64,000 nt of DNA from SAR116 cluster bacterium (GTDB lineage Bacteria > Pseudomonadota > Alphaproteobacteria > Puniceispirillales > Puniceispirillaceae). Below are positions 47,384 to 56,211 of this stretch, piece by piece. Each line of letters starts with the position of its first letter. Within the stretch, counting starts at the first letter, position 1. The notes below the pieces were generated by a model that was given only the letters and a program-made list of their open reading frames with translations, made no database searches and was not told where the DNA came from. The stretch covers positions 1 through 64,000 of the forward strand of contig SHBD01000002.1 in the NCBI GenBank assembly GCA_004212735.1. The letters run 5' to 3'. Made by a program: the position numbers and the translations under genes.

Positions 47384-48610
47384 CTAAGCAGTCCGCCGGG
47401 CCTGTTGCCCGGGGTGGCTGGTGCCAGAGTGGCTCCCCCCAGCATCTGCGATGGTGGGTTTGGCATGTGGTGAAGATTTGGCGGGCTCGCCTAATGTAAG
47501 CTGACTTAGTGTCAGCTGGTTTGACAGCAGCTGGTTGGGGCGGGCTGGCAGTTCGGCTAGATGATTGTCGATCGGATCCCATGCCAACCGCAGGCTGTAT
47601 GGCCGACCGCCACGCACCTGTTTGAGATCGACATCCCAGACGCTGTTCCATGTGGTGTCTGCCGGGCTGCTGTCATCAGGTGCGGGCGTAACATGCCAGA
47701 GACTCTCAAAACCGCTGGCAGCGCGCGGCCAGCCAAGCAGAAAGCCGGTTGTCATGCTGGCCTCGGCGGCAAGCTGGGTGCGGCGGGCAAGCCGCATCCA
47801 GTAATCAGCCGATTGCCGCGTGCCATCATATTCGGCAACCACCGCCGCCAGCCCATCCGTACGCAGAATATCCTCCAGCACCGCCAGACGGCGTGCCGGA
47901 TTTGGCGTGTCGACAATCAACAGCCGGGAAGGATCCAGCCCAAGCGCCGCCAAGCCCGCCGCATAGAGCATGCCGCCAGCCGCATCATGCGACGCCGGAC
48001 ACCAGACAATAGGCCCCGTAGACACCGGCCCCGTAGACACCGGCCCCGTAGACACCGGCCGGTGACCAGCCGCGGCGGTACCTGTCTGGGGGGGATGATC
48101 TGATTTCAGATTATCTGGGGCCAGATCATGTGCCCCCGAATCATGTGCCCCCGAATCATGTGATACAGACCCATGTGATACAGACTCATGTGACGCCAAT
48201 AGCTGACGCAGCAGACAGATGGCAAACCCGGTCAACGCACCATGCGCACCAGCCCAGTTGGCGCACAGCATATGCACCCGCCCCAGCGCCAGCCCACCGG
48301 CAAGCGCCGAATCGAGACCCGCAAGCCCCAATGCCAGACGCGGCCGTGCCATGCGGCCGTCCAGAACCGCAACCTGACGGCGCAGATGGATAAAATTCTG
48401 ATACCTTTTTTGATGTTGGGCTTGGTGTTGATGTTGGTGTTGGGCCTCATGCTGGTGTTGATATTGGGGTTGGTGTTGGGTGGTTTTCTGGGCAAAATAC
48501 CTGTTTCTCTTGACTAAATTGGATTTGCTTCCGGCCTGTTCTTCCGAGGCCGGACCCTGCTGGCACCGGGGGATGTGCGGTGCCGACACTAAATGGTTTG
48601 TGGTCGCCAT
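47384..48610 (-). CDS. imuA: ImuA-like SOS protein with repeat-rich N terminus
   Basis: ImuA, a RecA-like protein without clear ATPase motifs, activates the mutasome. Family features here are LGLAGLDSALAGGLALGRVHML, VWCPASHDAAGGMLYAAGLAALGLDPSRLLIV and SGFESLWHV...WDVDLKQVRGGRPYSLRLAWD. The 408 residues are longer than usual because of low-complexity inserts: a Gln/His tract (about 45-70), five 5-residue units rich in Ser/His/Asp (about 137-161), and three PVSTG-type repeats (about 185-200). All come from tandem DNA repeats with periods divisible by three. The ATG at 48610 has GGAGGG upstream, and a LexA box lies 45 bp further. The C terminus is also low-complexity. Confidence 0.9.
   Translation of the reverse strand: MATTNHLVSAPHIPRCQQGPASEEQAGSKSNLVKRNRYFAQKTTQHQPQYQHQHEAQHQHQHQAQHQKRYQNFIHLRRQVAVLDGRMARPRLALGLAGLDSALAGGLALGRVHMLCANWAGAHGALTGFAICLLRQLLASHESVSHGSVSHDSGAHDSGAHDLAPDNLKSDHPPQTGTAAAGHRPVSTGPVSTGPVSTGPIVWCPASHDAAGGMLYAAGLAALGLDPSRLLIVDTPNPARRLAVLEDILRTDGLAAVVAEYDGTRQSADYWMRLARRTQLAAEASMTTGFLLGWPRAASGFESLWHVTPAPDDSSPADTTWNSVWDVDLKQVRGGRPYSLRLAWDPIDNHLAELPARPNQLLSNQLTLSQLTLGEPAKSSPHAKPTIADAGGSHSGTSHPGQQARRTA
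48012..48056. repeat. Three 15-bp tandem repeats inside imuA
   Basis: Three identical head-to-tail copies of GGCCCCGTAGACACC, followed by a partial GGCC. The period keeps frame and encodes five residues per unit on the minus strand. Perfect identity indicates recent expansion. Confidence 0.95.
48126..48200. repeat. Five 15-bp degenerate tandem repeats inside imuA
   Basis: Five contiguous 15-bp units begin TCATGTG or CCATGTG: two copies of TCATGTGCCCCCGAA, then two ending in ATACAGAC, then a diverged fifth ending in ACGCCAAT. Pairs of neighbours are identical or nearly so, showing stepwise duplication in frame. Confidence 0.92.
48411..48480. repeat. Gln/His-coding short repeats in imuA
   Basis: An imperfect array of GTTGAT, GTTGGT and GTTGGG hexamers on the plus strand encodes an alternating Gln-His tract on the minus strand. 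It is the third repeat block in the same gene. Confidence 0.85.
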
Positions 48611-48654
48611 ATTGCGCCCTCCATGATCACTTCATGTGCTGATTTGATTTTTTT

Positions 48655-48669
48655 GTTCTCTTTTTGTTC
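48655..48669. promoter_or_regulatory. LexA (SOS) box upstream of imuA
   Basis: GTTCTCTTTTTGTTC is an exact match to the alphaproteobacterial LexA operator GTTC-N7-GTTC (GAAC-N7-GAAC on the coding strand). It lies 45 bp upstream of the imuA start, so imuA-imuB-dnaE2 should be DNA-damage inducible. Confidence 0.93.
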
Positions 48670-48998
48670 TAAAAGCAAATGAGTGCTGAGTCAAGGAGCT
48701 GGACGCTCATGCGGCACAGAATCTCAGGTGAGTTGCAAAAAAGCAACAGGCCGGCATTAACCGGAGACGCGCCGGATGGAGGAAGCGCCAGATCGGCAGT
48801 GCCTGCCTCTTGGGAGTCAAAAGCTAGGCACCCGTCGCGATCAGATGCGTCAGCGCCGAGACAACACTCGCCCCCTCTGGGGCCAGCCATGTACCGAATT
48901 CTGACAAATCCTTGTCGTTGTCAGTTCCCTCAATCTTGGCATCGCCTGGCTCCGCAGGCACTTGCGAAACCTGTGGCGTGGTGTGGACGCTGCTCTGG
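48670..48998. other. Gene-poor spacer between imuA promoter and M20 gene
   Basis: Frames of 119 codons (plus, from 48679) and 127 codons (minus, 48824-49207) overlap here. Neither resembles a known family and neither has a convincing start. The minus frame would overlap the end of the amidohydrolase. A degraded gene is possible but unproven. Confidence 0.35.
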
Positions 48999-50168
48999 CT
49001 ATTTTGGTAATTCGCTCTCGACCAGTTGCGCCCAATAGGACGCGCCAAGCGCCAGAATCTCATCATTGAAGTCAAACCGCGCATTGTGCAGCATGCCATC
49101 AGCCGGTGCCGGGCCGGACCCAAGCCAGATATAGGCACCTGGCCGCTCTTCAAGCATGTATGAGAAATCCTCGGCACCCATTGACGGGCTGACATCTGTT
49201 TCAACATTATCCGCCCCCAGCAGGCCGCGCATCACCTCGGCCGCACGGCCAGCCTCAGACGCATGATTGATGGTTGGGGGATAGCCGGGCATCCATTCAA
49301 ATTCCAGCGAACAGCCATAGGTGCGGGCCGTCTGCTCGGCAATATCGCGGATCGAGTCGGCCAGAAGCTGGCGCGTATGCGGGGCAAAAGAGCGCGCGGT
49401 GCCAGCAAGACGAACATTGCCCGGAATCACATTATAGGCGGAACCAGCCTCAAAAATGGTGACGGTGACGACACCTGCCTCCACCGGCGAGACACGGCGG
49501 GCGACAATGGTTTGCAGCGATTGCACGATGGCTGCACCACAGGGGATCGGGTCGATGGTCAAATGCGGCTGTGCAGCGTGGCCGCCAAGACCGATGACGG
49601 TCATGTCAAACATATCAGCCGCAGCCATACAGGCACCCGAATGCACGCCGGCCTTGCCCCGATCCATGCCCGGCCAATTGTGCATGCCCCAGACAGTCGC
49701 AACATCGAATTTTTCGAACAACCCGTCCTTGATCATCGCCTCACCGCCGCCGCCGCCCTCTTCCGCCGGCTGGAAAATGAAATAGACTGTACCGTCAAAA
49801 TTGCGGGTCTCGGCCAGATATTGCGCGGCGCCAAGCAACATTGTCGTGTGCCCATCATGGCCGCAGGCATGCATCTTTCCTGGGGTCTGTGAGACATGGT
49901 CAAACTCGTTCAGCTCCTGCATGGGCAGCGCATCCATATCCGCGCGAAGGCCGATCGCACAGGTGCTGGCACCAGTGCCATGAAGGATACCGACAACGCC
50001 CGTCTTGCCCATCCCGCGATGCACCTCGATGCCGAAGCTGGTGAGCTTCTCGGCGACAAAATTCGAGGTCCATACCTCTTCATAGCTGAGCTCGGGATGC
50101 TGGTGCAGTAGATGCCGCCAGCCCCGCATTTCATCCTGTCTGTCAGCAATTGAATTGATCACGGCCAT
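48999..50168 (-). CDS. M20 family amidohydrolase (hippurate hydrolase/N-acyl-amino-acid deacylase type)
   Basis: This di-zinc peptidase-family enzyme (389 residues from the ATG at 50168, GGAG 9-10 nt upstream) hydrolyses N-acyl or N-carbamoyl amino acids in its subfamily. Motifs are HQHPELSYEE, RADMDALPM, MHACGHDGHTTMLLGAA, QPAEEGGGGGEAMI, the lid domain GLGGHAAQPHLTIDP, and the late SMGAEDFSYM histidine/glutamate region. The exact substrate is unknown. It is divergent from the sarcosine oxidase operon and might feed it a modified glycine or sarcosine derivative, but this is inference only. Confidence 0.9.
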   Translation of the reverse strand: MAVINSIADRQDEMRGWRHLLHQHPELSYEEVWTSNFVAEKLTSFGIEVHRGMGKTGVVGILHGTGASTCAIGLRADMDALPMQELNEFDHVSQTPGKMHACGHDGHTTMLLGAAQYLAETRNFDGTVYFIFQPAEEGGGGGEAMIKDGLFEKFDVATVWGMHNWPGMDRGKAGVHSGACMAAADMFDMTVIGLGGHAAQPHLTIDPIPCGAAIVQSLQTIVARRVSPVEAGVVTVTIFEAGSAYNVIPGNVRLAGTARSFAPHTRQLLADSIRDIAEQTARTYGCSLEFEWMPGYPPTINHASEAGRAAEVMRGLLGADNVETDVSPSMGAEDFSYMLEERPGAYIWLGSGPAPADGMLHNARFDFNDEILALGASYWAQLVESELPK

Positions 50169-50260
50169 CGGTATGTCTCCGTCAAGGTGGGTGCTAAACT
50201 TAAGTCCTGTATTACAGAGGTGAAGTGTGATCGGGTTGGCAACGTGGGTCAAGTGATTGG

Positions 50261-50290
50261 CATGGCGGTCCATGGCGGTCCATGGCGGTC
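50261..50290. repeat. Three 10-bp tandem repeats CATGGCGGTC
   Basis: Three identical, contiguous copies lie about 95 bp upstream of the M20 start. The period is not a multiple of three, fitting non-coding DNA. Confidence 0.95.
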
Positions 50291-50310
50291 CACGATGATT
50301 CATGGTTTCA

Positions 50311-50343
50311 TTTTGGTGTCGTTTTGGTGTCGTTTTGATGTCG
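50311..50343. repeat. Three 11-bp tandem repeats TTTTGGTGTCG
   Basis: Two identical copies and one with a single change (TTTTGATGTCG) lie 20 bp after the 10-bp array. Confidence 0.93.
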
Positions 50344-50647
50344 TTTAGCGGGCAATTTTTGGAGGTGGCAGGGCATGTTATCGGTTTCACTTTGGCCTCG
50401 GTTCTGGTAGATCATGCGGCACTGAGCGGTATCTGGGGCATTCGGACGCGGCGCAGTGTCGATTGCGCCAAATCCAAGGTCGTCAGGGGAACAGGAATTC
50501 GCGGCGTGTGGCCGCAGATTGGCACCCTTAGAAATTGACGGCTCTCACGACCGGCGACAGGCGATTTTTTTCATCTTTGTCACCGGGCATGGCGCAGAGC
50601 TGAACAACCGGCAAGACAGAAAAGCCGGGCAAAAGGGGATCTGGATC

Positions 50648-51946
50648 ATGGCATCACATCAGCCCGACCGTGGACAGCGCGGCCTGCCAGGCGGGAAGCC
50701 GAAATATTCCGCTTTTGCGATCGCCAAAAAGGCGATGAATTATCATCAGGACTGGCAACGCGCCTGGCGCGATGCGGCACCAAAAGATGAATATGATGTG
50801 GTGATCATCGGCGGCGGCGGCCATGGGCTTGCCACTGCCTATTATCTGGCTGCCGTGCATGGCATGGCAAACATCGCCGTCATCGAAAAAGGCTGGCTTG
50901 GCGGCGGCAATACAGGCCGCAACACGACAATCATCCGCTCGAACTATCTGTGGGACGAGTCAGCGGCGATCTATGAACATGCGCTTAAATTGTGGGAAGG
51001 CATGACTCAGGATCTGAATTACAATGTGATGTTCAGTCAGCGCGGTGTTTTGACAATCGCACATAGCGAGCATGAATTGCGTGAAATGTCGCGCCGCGTC
51101 CATGCGATCCGCCTGAATGGTATCGATTCAGAAATTTTGGGGCCCGCCGAAATCAAGAAATTCGTGCCAACGATCAATATCGACCAGTCGATCCGCTATC
51201 CGGTGATGGGCGGCTTTTTGCAGAAACGTGGCGGCACCGCGCGGCATGACGCCGTTGCCTGGGGCTATGCGCGGGCGGCTGATGATCTGGGCGTTGATAT
51301 CATCCAGAATTGTGAGGTGACAGCGCTGCGCCGTGAGCGCAGTAAAATCACCGGAATTGAAACCACCCGCGGCTTTATCAAAACGCCCCGGGTTGGCTGT
51401 GTTGTGGCGGGTCATTCGAGTGTGATTGCGGCGATGGCCGATATCCGCCTGCCCTTGGCCAGCCGGCCGCTGCAGGCACTTGTCTCAGAGCCGATCAAGC
51501 CGATCCTGGACACGGTGATCATGTCAAATGCGGTGCATATGTATATCAGCCAATCCGATAAGGGCGAGATGGTGCTTGGTGCCGGAGTCGATAAATATAA
51601 CTCCTACGCCCAGCGCGGCTCCTTTCCGGTGCCAGAGCATATGCTCGCGGCAGCGGTTGAGCTGTTTCCGGTGCTCTCGCGTCTGCGGATGCTGCGGCAT
51701 TGGGGCGGCATTGTTGATACCTGTCCCGATGCTTCGCCAATCATCTCGAAAACCGATGTCGAGGGCCTCTATTTCAATTGTGGCTGGGGAACGGGCGGTT
51801 TCAAGGCAACGCCCGGGTCAGGCCATGTTTTCGCTGATCTGATTGCCAATGACAGGCCAAATAAAATTGCCGCACCCTATGATCTCAATCGGTTCCGGAC
51901 GGGCCTTTTGATCGACGAGCATGGTGCCGCCGGTGTGGCGCATTAA
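50648..51946 (+). CDS. soxB: Sarcosine oxidase beta subunit
   Basis: SoxB is the FAD-containing catalytic subunit of heterotetrameric sarcosine oxidase, which oxidises sarcosine to glycine with transfer of the methyl group to tetrahydrofolate. From the ATG at 50648, with AAGGGG upstream, there are 432 residues. A Rossmann motif [18 protein letters not shown] sits at about 50-67, with [37 protein letters not shown] and [16 protein letters not shown] downstream. Longer frames to 50456 lack support. First gene of soxBDAG. Confidence 0.94.
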   Translation: MASHQPDRGQRGLPGGKPKYSAFAIAKKAMNYHQDWQRAWRDAAPKDEYDVVIIGGGGHGLATAYYLAAVHGMANIAVIEKGWLGGGNTGRNTTIIRSNYLWDESAAIYEHALKLWEGMTQDLNYNVMFSQRGVLTIAHSEHELREMSRRVHAIRLNGIDSEILGPAEIKKFVPTINIDQSIRYPVMGGFLQKRGGTARHDAVAWGYARAADDLGVDIIQNCEVTALRRERSKITGIETTRGFIKTPRVGCVVAGHSSVIAAMADIRLPLASRPLQALVSEPIKPILDTVIMSNAVHMYISQSDKGEMVLGAGVDKYNSYAQRGSFPVPEHMLAAAVELFPVLSRLRMLRHWGGIVDTCPDASPIISKTDVEGLYFNCGWGTGGFKATPGSGHVFADLIANDRPNKIAAPYDLNRFRTGLLIDEHGAAGVAH

Positions 51947-52011
51947 GTGTGGCTCCTTAGACACATGGTTTTGAGACACACGGTTTTGAGAAGGGGCTGG
52001 GAGACAGGAAA

Positions 52012-52452
52012 ATGCTGATTATCAATTGTCCACATTGTGGTCCGCGTGAGGAGAGCGAATTTGCCTGTGGCGGAGAAGCGCATATCGCACGCCCCCTTGC
52101 CGAAAACAGCATCAGCGACGCCGAGTTCGCCGACTACCTGTTTTTGCGCGACAACCCAAAGGGTCTGTTTCTTGAACGCTGGCGGCACAGTGCCGGCTGT
52201 CGGCGCTGGTTCAATATCGCGCGTGACACGGTGAGTCACGAGATCATCGAAGTGTATCCGATGGGCGCGCTGCCACGGAAGAAAGACGCGCTGGCAACGC
52301 ATGCGGCAAGCTGGCGGCGCGACACAGCGGCCGAAAAAGCAGCCGAGAGGGCAGCACAGAAAGCACAGAAACCGGCACAGAAACCGGCACAGAAACCGGC
52401 CCGACAGAAGGCAGCGGCAAAGAAAGCTCCTGGCAAGCGGGGAGGCAAATAA
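52012..52452 (+). CDS. soxD: Sarcosine oxidase delta subunit with repeat tail
   Basis: SoxD is the small zinc subunit of the tetramer. CPHCGPR at the N terminus and the later cysteine in HSAGCRRWFNIARDT are the expected zinc-binding residues. The core of about 95 residues is followed by a lysine/alanine/proline tail containing AQKPAQKPAQKPA, derived from 12-bp tandem repeats, making it longer than usual. Its stop overlaps the soxA start (52452). Confidence 0.93.
   Translation: MLIINCPHCGPREESEFACGGEAHIARPLAENSISDAEFADYLFLRDNPKGLFLERWRHSAGCRRWFNIARDTVSHEIIEVYPMGALPRKKDALATHAASWRRDTAAEKAAERAAQKAQKPAQKPAQKPARQKAAAKKAPGKRGGK
52369..52401. repeat. 12-bp tandem repeat in soxD
   Basis: Two full copies of AAACCGGCACAG and a partial third, preceded by a shortened AAAGCACAG unit. 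The period is in frame and encodes KPAQ units. Confidence 0.9.
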
Positions 52453-55400
52453 TGGGACTGATGAAAGCAAAACCAGCCGCCCAGCAGATGCGTCGGCGCA
52501 GCAGCGGCGGCCGCATCGACCGGACAAAGCCTGTTACATTCACCTTTGATGGACGAAGCTATCAGGGCTATGAGGGAGACACGCTGGCATCGGCCCTATT
52601 GGCCAACAATGTGCATCTTCTTGGCCGGTCATTCAAATATCACCGCCCGCGCGGCATTGTTGGCAGCGGTTCTGAAGAACCGAACGCGCTGATTCGGCTT
52701 GGCCGGGGTGCCTATGCCGAGCCCAATCTGCGCGCCACGCAGATTGAATTGTATGAGGGATTATATGCGGAAAGCCAGAACCGCACACCCTCTCTCAAAT
52801 TCGATATTGGCGCGGTAAATTCCCTGCTGGAGCGCTTCTTTCCGGCTGGTTTCTATTACAAGACCTTCATGTGGCCTGCCTCGATGTGGATGACCTATGA
52901 ACATGTCATCCGGCGCGCCGCCGGGCTTGGCAGGGTGGCTGACGACCATAACGACCCCGACCGATACGAAAAAGCGCATGTGCATTGTGACGTGCTGGTT
53001 GCCGGTGGCGGTGCTGCGGGCCTGATGGCGGCACTCCATGCCGGACGTAGCGGCGCACGGGTGATTCTGGCCGATGAGCAGAACGAGTTTGGCGGCTGGT
53101 TGCTGGCGGAAAATGACACCCGCATCGAGGGTGTGGATGCCAACAGCTGGATCGCAGGGATGGTGGCAGACCTTGCCGCGATGCCGGAGGTGACATTGCT
53201 GCCGCGCACCACCGTGTTTGGCTATATGGACCATAATTATCTGACGCTTGTGGAGCGCGTTACCGACCATCTGGCTGAGCGGCCAGCGCATCTGCCGCGC
53301 CAGCGTCTGTGGAAAGTGCGTGCCGGCCAGACAGTGCTGGCACAAGGGGCGCATGAACGGCCCCTGGTATTTTCCGGCAATGATTTGCCTGGTGTGATGC
53401 TGGCCGGCGCAGTGCGTCATTTCATCAACCGCTTTGGCGTTCTGCCCGGCAACCGCGCGATTGTTGTGACGAATAATGATGACGCCTATCGGACCGCGAT
53501 CAGCCTCAATGAGGCAGGCGCGAATGTCGTTGTGGCCGATCTGCGGATCGGCGCATCCGGTCCTTTGATCACCGCCGCCAAGGATGCGGGGATTGCCGTC
53601 ATGGCCGGACATGCGGTCACGCTTGCAGATGGCAACCACCGTGTGGCCCGTGTCGAGATATCCGCGGTCAATGAAGGAGCCACCCAGATCACCGGCGACA
53701 CGGTGCATATGGATTGCGACCTGATCGCCATGTCGGGCGGCCTGTCACCGGCGGTGCATCTGCATTCGCAGGCGCGCGGCAAACTTGCGTGGGACGACCG
53801 GACACTGTGTTTCAAACCATCGGCAACGCATGAAGCCTCGTTCAATGCCGGGGCCTGTAATGGCAGTTTCGATCTTGGTGCGGCACTGCGTGAAGGCGCG
53901 CGAGCCGGAGTGAAAGCAGCCACCGCCGCCGGATTCAAGGCGTTTACCAGCATCGAGACACCCGCGCTGGACACGCCAAAACAGAGCTGGCGGCCCCTCG
54001 CGGCGTGGAAAATCACCAATGGTGAGGAACCGGGCAGAGGACCGAAGGCATTTGTCGATTTTCAGAATGATGTGACAGCATCAGATGTTGCCCTCGCCGC
54101 ACGCGAGGGCTTTCAGTCAGTGGAGCATCTCAAACGCTATACCACCATGGGAATGGCGACCGATCAGGGCAAGACATCGAACATCAACGCGCTGGCCATT
54201 CTGGCTGATGCGCTTGGCAGCGAGATCCCCGAGGTTGGAACAACGACGTTCCGCATGCCCTACACGCCCGCCAATATCGGCGCGATTGCGGCGCGTGATA
54301 TTGGGCATTTGTTTGATCCCACTCGGCTGACCCGCATGGATGAGTGGCACCGCGCCAATGGCGCCACCTTTGAACATGTCGGCCAGTGGATGCGCGCCTG
54401 GTACTACCCCCAGGAGGGGGAGACCATGGCCGAGGCAGTCAACCGCGAGGTGCTGGCAGCGCGGACGACGGCGGGACTGCTGGACGCATCGACGCTTGGC
54501 AAGATCGATATTCGCGGCCCGGATGCGGCCGAGTTTCTCAACCGTATCTATACGAATAGCTGGCTGAGGCTCGGCATTGGCAAATGCCGCTATGGGCTTA
54601 TGCTGAAAGATGACGGTATGATCATGGATGATGGGGTGACGACCCGCCTCGCCGAGGATCATTTCCACATGACAACGACGACCGGCGGTGCCGCTGGGGT
54701 TCTCGACTGGATGGAGGAATGGCTGCAAACGGAATGGCCTGACCTGAAGGTATATCTGACCTCGGTGACCGAGGAATGGTCGGTTGCCACCCTGTCCGGG
54801 CCGAATGCCGCAAAAATTCTTGAGGCGGCAGGGATTGATATTGACCTTGGCGCCTCGTCCTTTCCCTTTATGTCGATGCAGGAAGCACATCTTGGCGGAT
54901 TGCCGGTACGGATTTTCCGGATTTCCTTCACTGGTGAGCTGTCCTACGAGATCAATGTCAAGGCGCGCCATGGGCTGGCACTCTGGACGCTGCTGATGAA
55001 AGCCGGTACCGATTTCGGCATTACGCCCTATGGCACCGAGGCGATGCATGTGCTGCGCGCCGAGAAAGGCTTCATCATCGTTGGTCAGGAAACCGATGGT
55101 TCGGTGACACCGCCGGATCTGAATATGAACTGGATCGTGTCTGATGTGAAAGCCGATTTCATTGGCAAGCGGGCGCTTGCCAGAGCCTCGATGAGCTATG
55201 ATGACCGCAAACAGCTTGTCGGCCTAATGACAACCGACAGCCAGCGGGTGATTCCCGAGGGCGCACATGCGGTGATTGACCCGGACCAGCCGATGCCAAT
55301 GGAGATGCTTGGCCAAGTGACCTCCTCCTACTATTCGCCAAATGTCGGCGCTTCGATCGCCATGGCGATGCTCAAGGGTGGCCACAGCATGTTGGGCTCA

Positions 55401-55496
55401 AAGGTCTATTTCCCGATGCTTGATGGCGATGTGATTGAAGCGGAAATTGTCGAGCCGATGTTCTTTGACGCGAAAGGAGAGCGGATCAATGGCTGA
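52452..55496 (+). CDS. soxA: Sarcosine oxidase alpha subunit
   Basis: SoxA, the large subunit (1014 residues), binds NAD and carries the folate-linked half-reaction. It has an N-terminal ferredoxin-like fold (VTFTFDGRSYQGYEGDTLASALLANN), a central nucleotide-binding region (VLVAGGGAAGLMAALHAGRSGA and GNRAIVVTNNDDAY), and a C-terminal GcvT-type tetrahydrofolate domain (ARTTAGLLDASTLGKIDIRGPDAAEFLNRI...GELSYEINV). It shares an 8-nt overlap (ATGGCTGA) with soxG. Confidence 0.96.
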   Translation: MGLMKAKPAAQQMRRRSSGGRIDRTKPVTFTFDGRSYQGYEGDTLASALLANNVHLLGRSFKYHRPRGIVGSGSEEPNALIRLGRGAYAEPNLRATQIELYEGLYAESQNRTPSLKFDIGAVNSLLERFFPAGFYYKTFMWPASMWMTYEHVIRRAAGLGRVADDHNDPDRYEKAHVHCDVLVAGGGAAGLMAALHAGRSGARVILADEQNEFGGWLLAENDTRIEGVDANSWIAGMVADLAAMPEVTLLPRTTVFGYMDHNYLTLVERVTDHLAERPAHLPRQRLWKVRAGQTVLAQGAHERPLVFSGNDLPGVMLAGAVRHFINRFGVLPGNRAIVVTNNDDAYRTAISLNEAGANVVVADLRIGASGPLITAAKDAGIAVMAGHAVTLADGNHRVARVEISAVNEGATQITGDTVHMDCDLIAMSGGLSPAVHLHSQARGKLAWDDRTLCFKPSATHEASFNAGACNGSFDLGAALREGARAGVKAATAAGFKAFTSIETPALDTPKQSWRPLAAWKITNGEEPGRGPKAFVDFQNDVTASDVALAAREGFQSVEHLKRYTTMGMATDQGKTSNINALAILADALGSEIPEVGTTTFRMPYTPANIGAIAARDIGHLFDPTRLTRMDEWHRANGATFEHVGQWMRAWYYPQEGETMAEAVNREVLAARTTAGLLDASTLGKIDIRGPDAAEFLNRIYTNSWLRLGIGKCRYGLMLKDDGMIMDDGVTTRLAEDHFHMTTTTGGAAGVLDWMEEWLQTEWPDLKVYLTSVTEEWSVATLSGPNAAKILEAAGIDIDLGASSFPFMSMQEAHLGGLPVRIFRISFTGELSYEINVKARHGLALWTLLMKAGTDFGITPYGTEAMHVLRAEKGFIIVGQETDGSVTPPDLNMNWIVSDVKADFIGKRALARASMSYDDRKQLVGLMTTDSQRVIPEGAHAVIDPDQPMPMEMLGQVTSSYYSPNVGASIAMAMLKGGHSMLGSKVYFPMLDGDVIEAEIVEPMFFDAKGERING

Positions 55497-56103
55497 TATC
55501 ATGACAGGTGATGCGATGCTTCCGGGCCGCAGCGCCCTTGCCGGGCGCGCCGGGATGAACGTAGCCGCCCCAGATGGCGGTAAGACCGGCCTGCGGGTGC
55601 AGGAGGTGGCACATATTGGCAAGATCAATATCCGTGGCACCAAATCCATCGCCAAGGTGATCTGGAACCATACCGGCTGTGATTTTCCGCCAGCCAACAA
55701 CATGGTCAGCTCTGCCGGAGCCCGGCACATTGTCTGGCTTGGCCCGGATGAGGCGCTGCTGCTGTGTGAAGCTGGCATGGAACGCGACCTGAGACGCAAG
55801 ATCAGCGCTGATCTTGCCGGCCAGCATTTCGCCGCAACAAATGTCACCGACGCGCTGTGTGTTCTAAAGGTTGAGGGTCCTGATGTGCGGGCGGTGCTTG
55901 CCAAGGGCTGTGCGCTTGATCTGCATCCAGGCAAATTTGGTCCCGGCCAGTGTGCGCAGACGGTGCTGGCACATGCCGGTGTGACGATAATCGCCACCGA
56001 TGAAAATTGCTTTTTGCTGATCTGCCGGACCAGTTTTGCCCCCTACACGCTCGACTGGTTGCAGGATGCGGCACTGGAATTCGGCTTTGTTTTTCAGGGA
56101 TAG
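55489..56103 (+). CDS. soxG: Sarcosine oxidase gamma subunit
   Basis: This 204-residue gamma subunit, a small GcvT-fold protein, completes the tetramer. Recognised by its position after soxA and by VAHIGKINIRGTKSIAKVIW, ARHIVWLGPDEALLLC, NVTDALCVLKVEGPDVRAVLAKGCALDLHP and RTSFAPYTLDWLQDA. ATG at 55489, inside the soxA stop overlap. Last gene before a convergent terminator. Confidence 0.93.
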   Translation: MADIMTGDAMLPGRSALAGRAGMNVAAPDGGKTGLRVQEVAHIGKINIRGTKSIAKVIWNHTGCDFPPANNMVSSAGARHIVWLGPDEALLLCEAGMERDLRRKISADLAGQHFAATNVTDALCVLKVEGPDVRAVLAKGCALDLHPGKFGPGQCAQTVLAHAGVTIIATDENCFLLICRTSFAPYTLDWLQDAALEFGFVFQG

Positions 56104-56128
56104 CTGACCCATTATCATTATTATGAAA

Positions 56129-56158
56129 AAGTCCCGGCCGGATAACCGGGGCTTTTTT
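56129..56158. terminator. Bidirectional terminator between soxG and mttB
   Basis: A GC-rich stem (CCCGG / CCGGG) is flanked by A-rich sequence on the left (GAAAAAG) and TTTTTT on the right, so it can terminate both convergent transcripts. Confidence 0.85.
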
Positions 56159-56190
56159 GATTCGCCAGAAATAGCTGTTCGTCCGCTTAT

Positions 56191-56211
56191 GTAATCGGCT
56201 TAGTAATCGGC
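56191..56211. repeat. 12-bp microduplication at the mttB stop
   Basis: GTAATCGGC occurs at 56191-56199 and again at 56203-56211, so the last codons and stop of mttB are duplicated immediately downstream. Confidence 0.8.

Larger units (their letters stand above)
50169..50647. promoter_or_regulatory. Divergent M20/soxB spacer with two repeat blocks
   Basis: 479 nt between divergent genes. It contains two tandem repeat arrays (described separately), an AT-rich stretch near 50340-50360, and a run TTTTTTT at about 50564-50570. I found no supported gene; a 78-codon plus-strand frame (50302-50538) starts inside the repeats and is not recognised. No sure promoter is assigned. Confidence 0.4.

Noticed and set aside
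48012-48200. CRISPR array
   Set aside because: Units are contiguous, without spacers, and lie in frame inside imuA; no cas genes.
48824-49207. 127-codon minus frame between imuA and the M20 gene
   Set aside because: Overlaps the end of the amidohydrolase, has no supported start, and is not recognised; kept only as a possible remnant.
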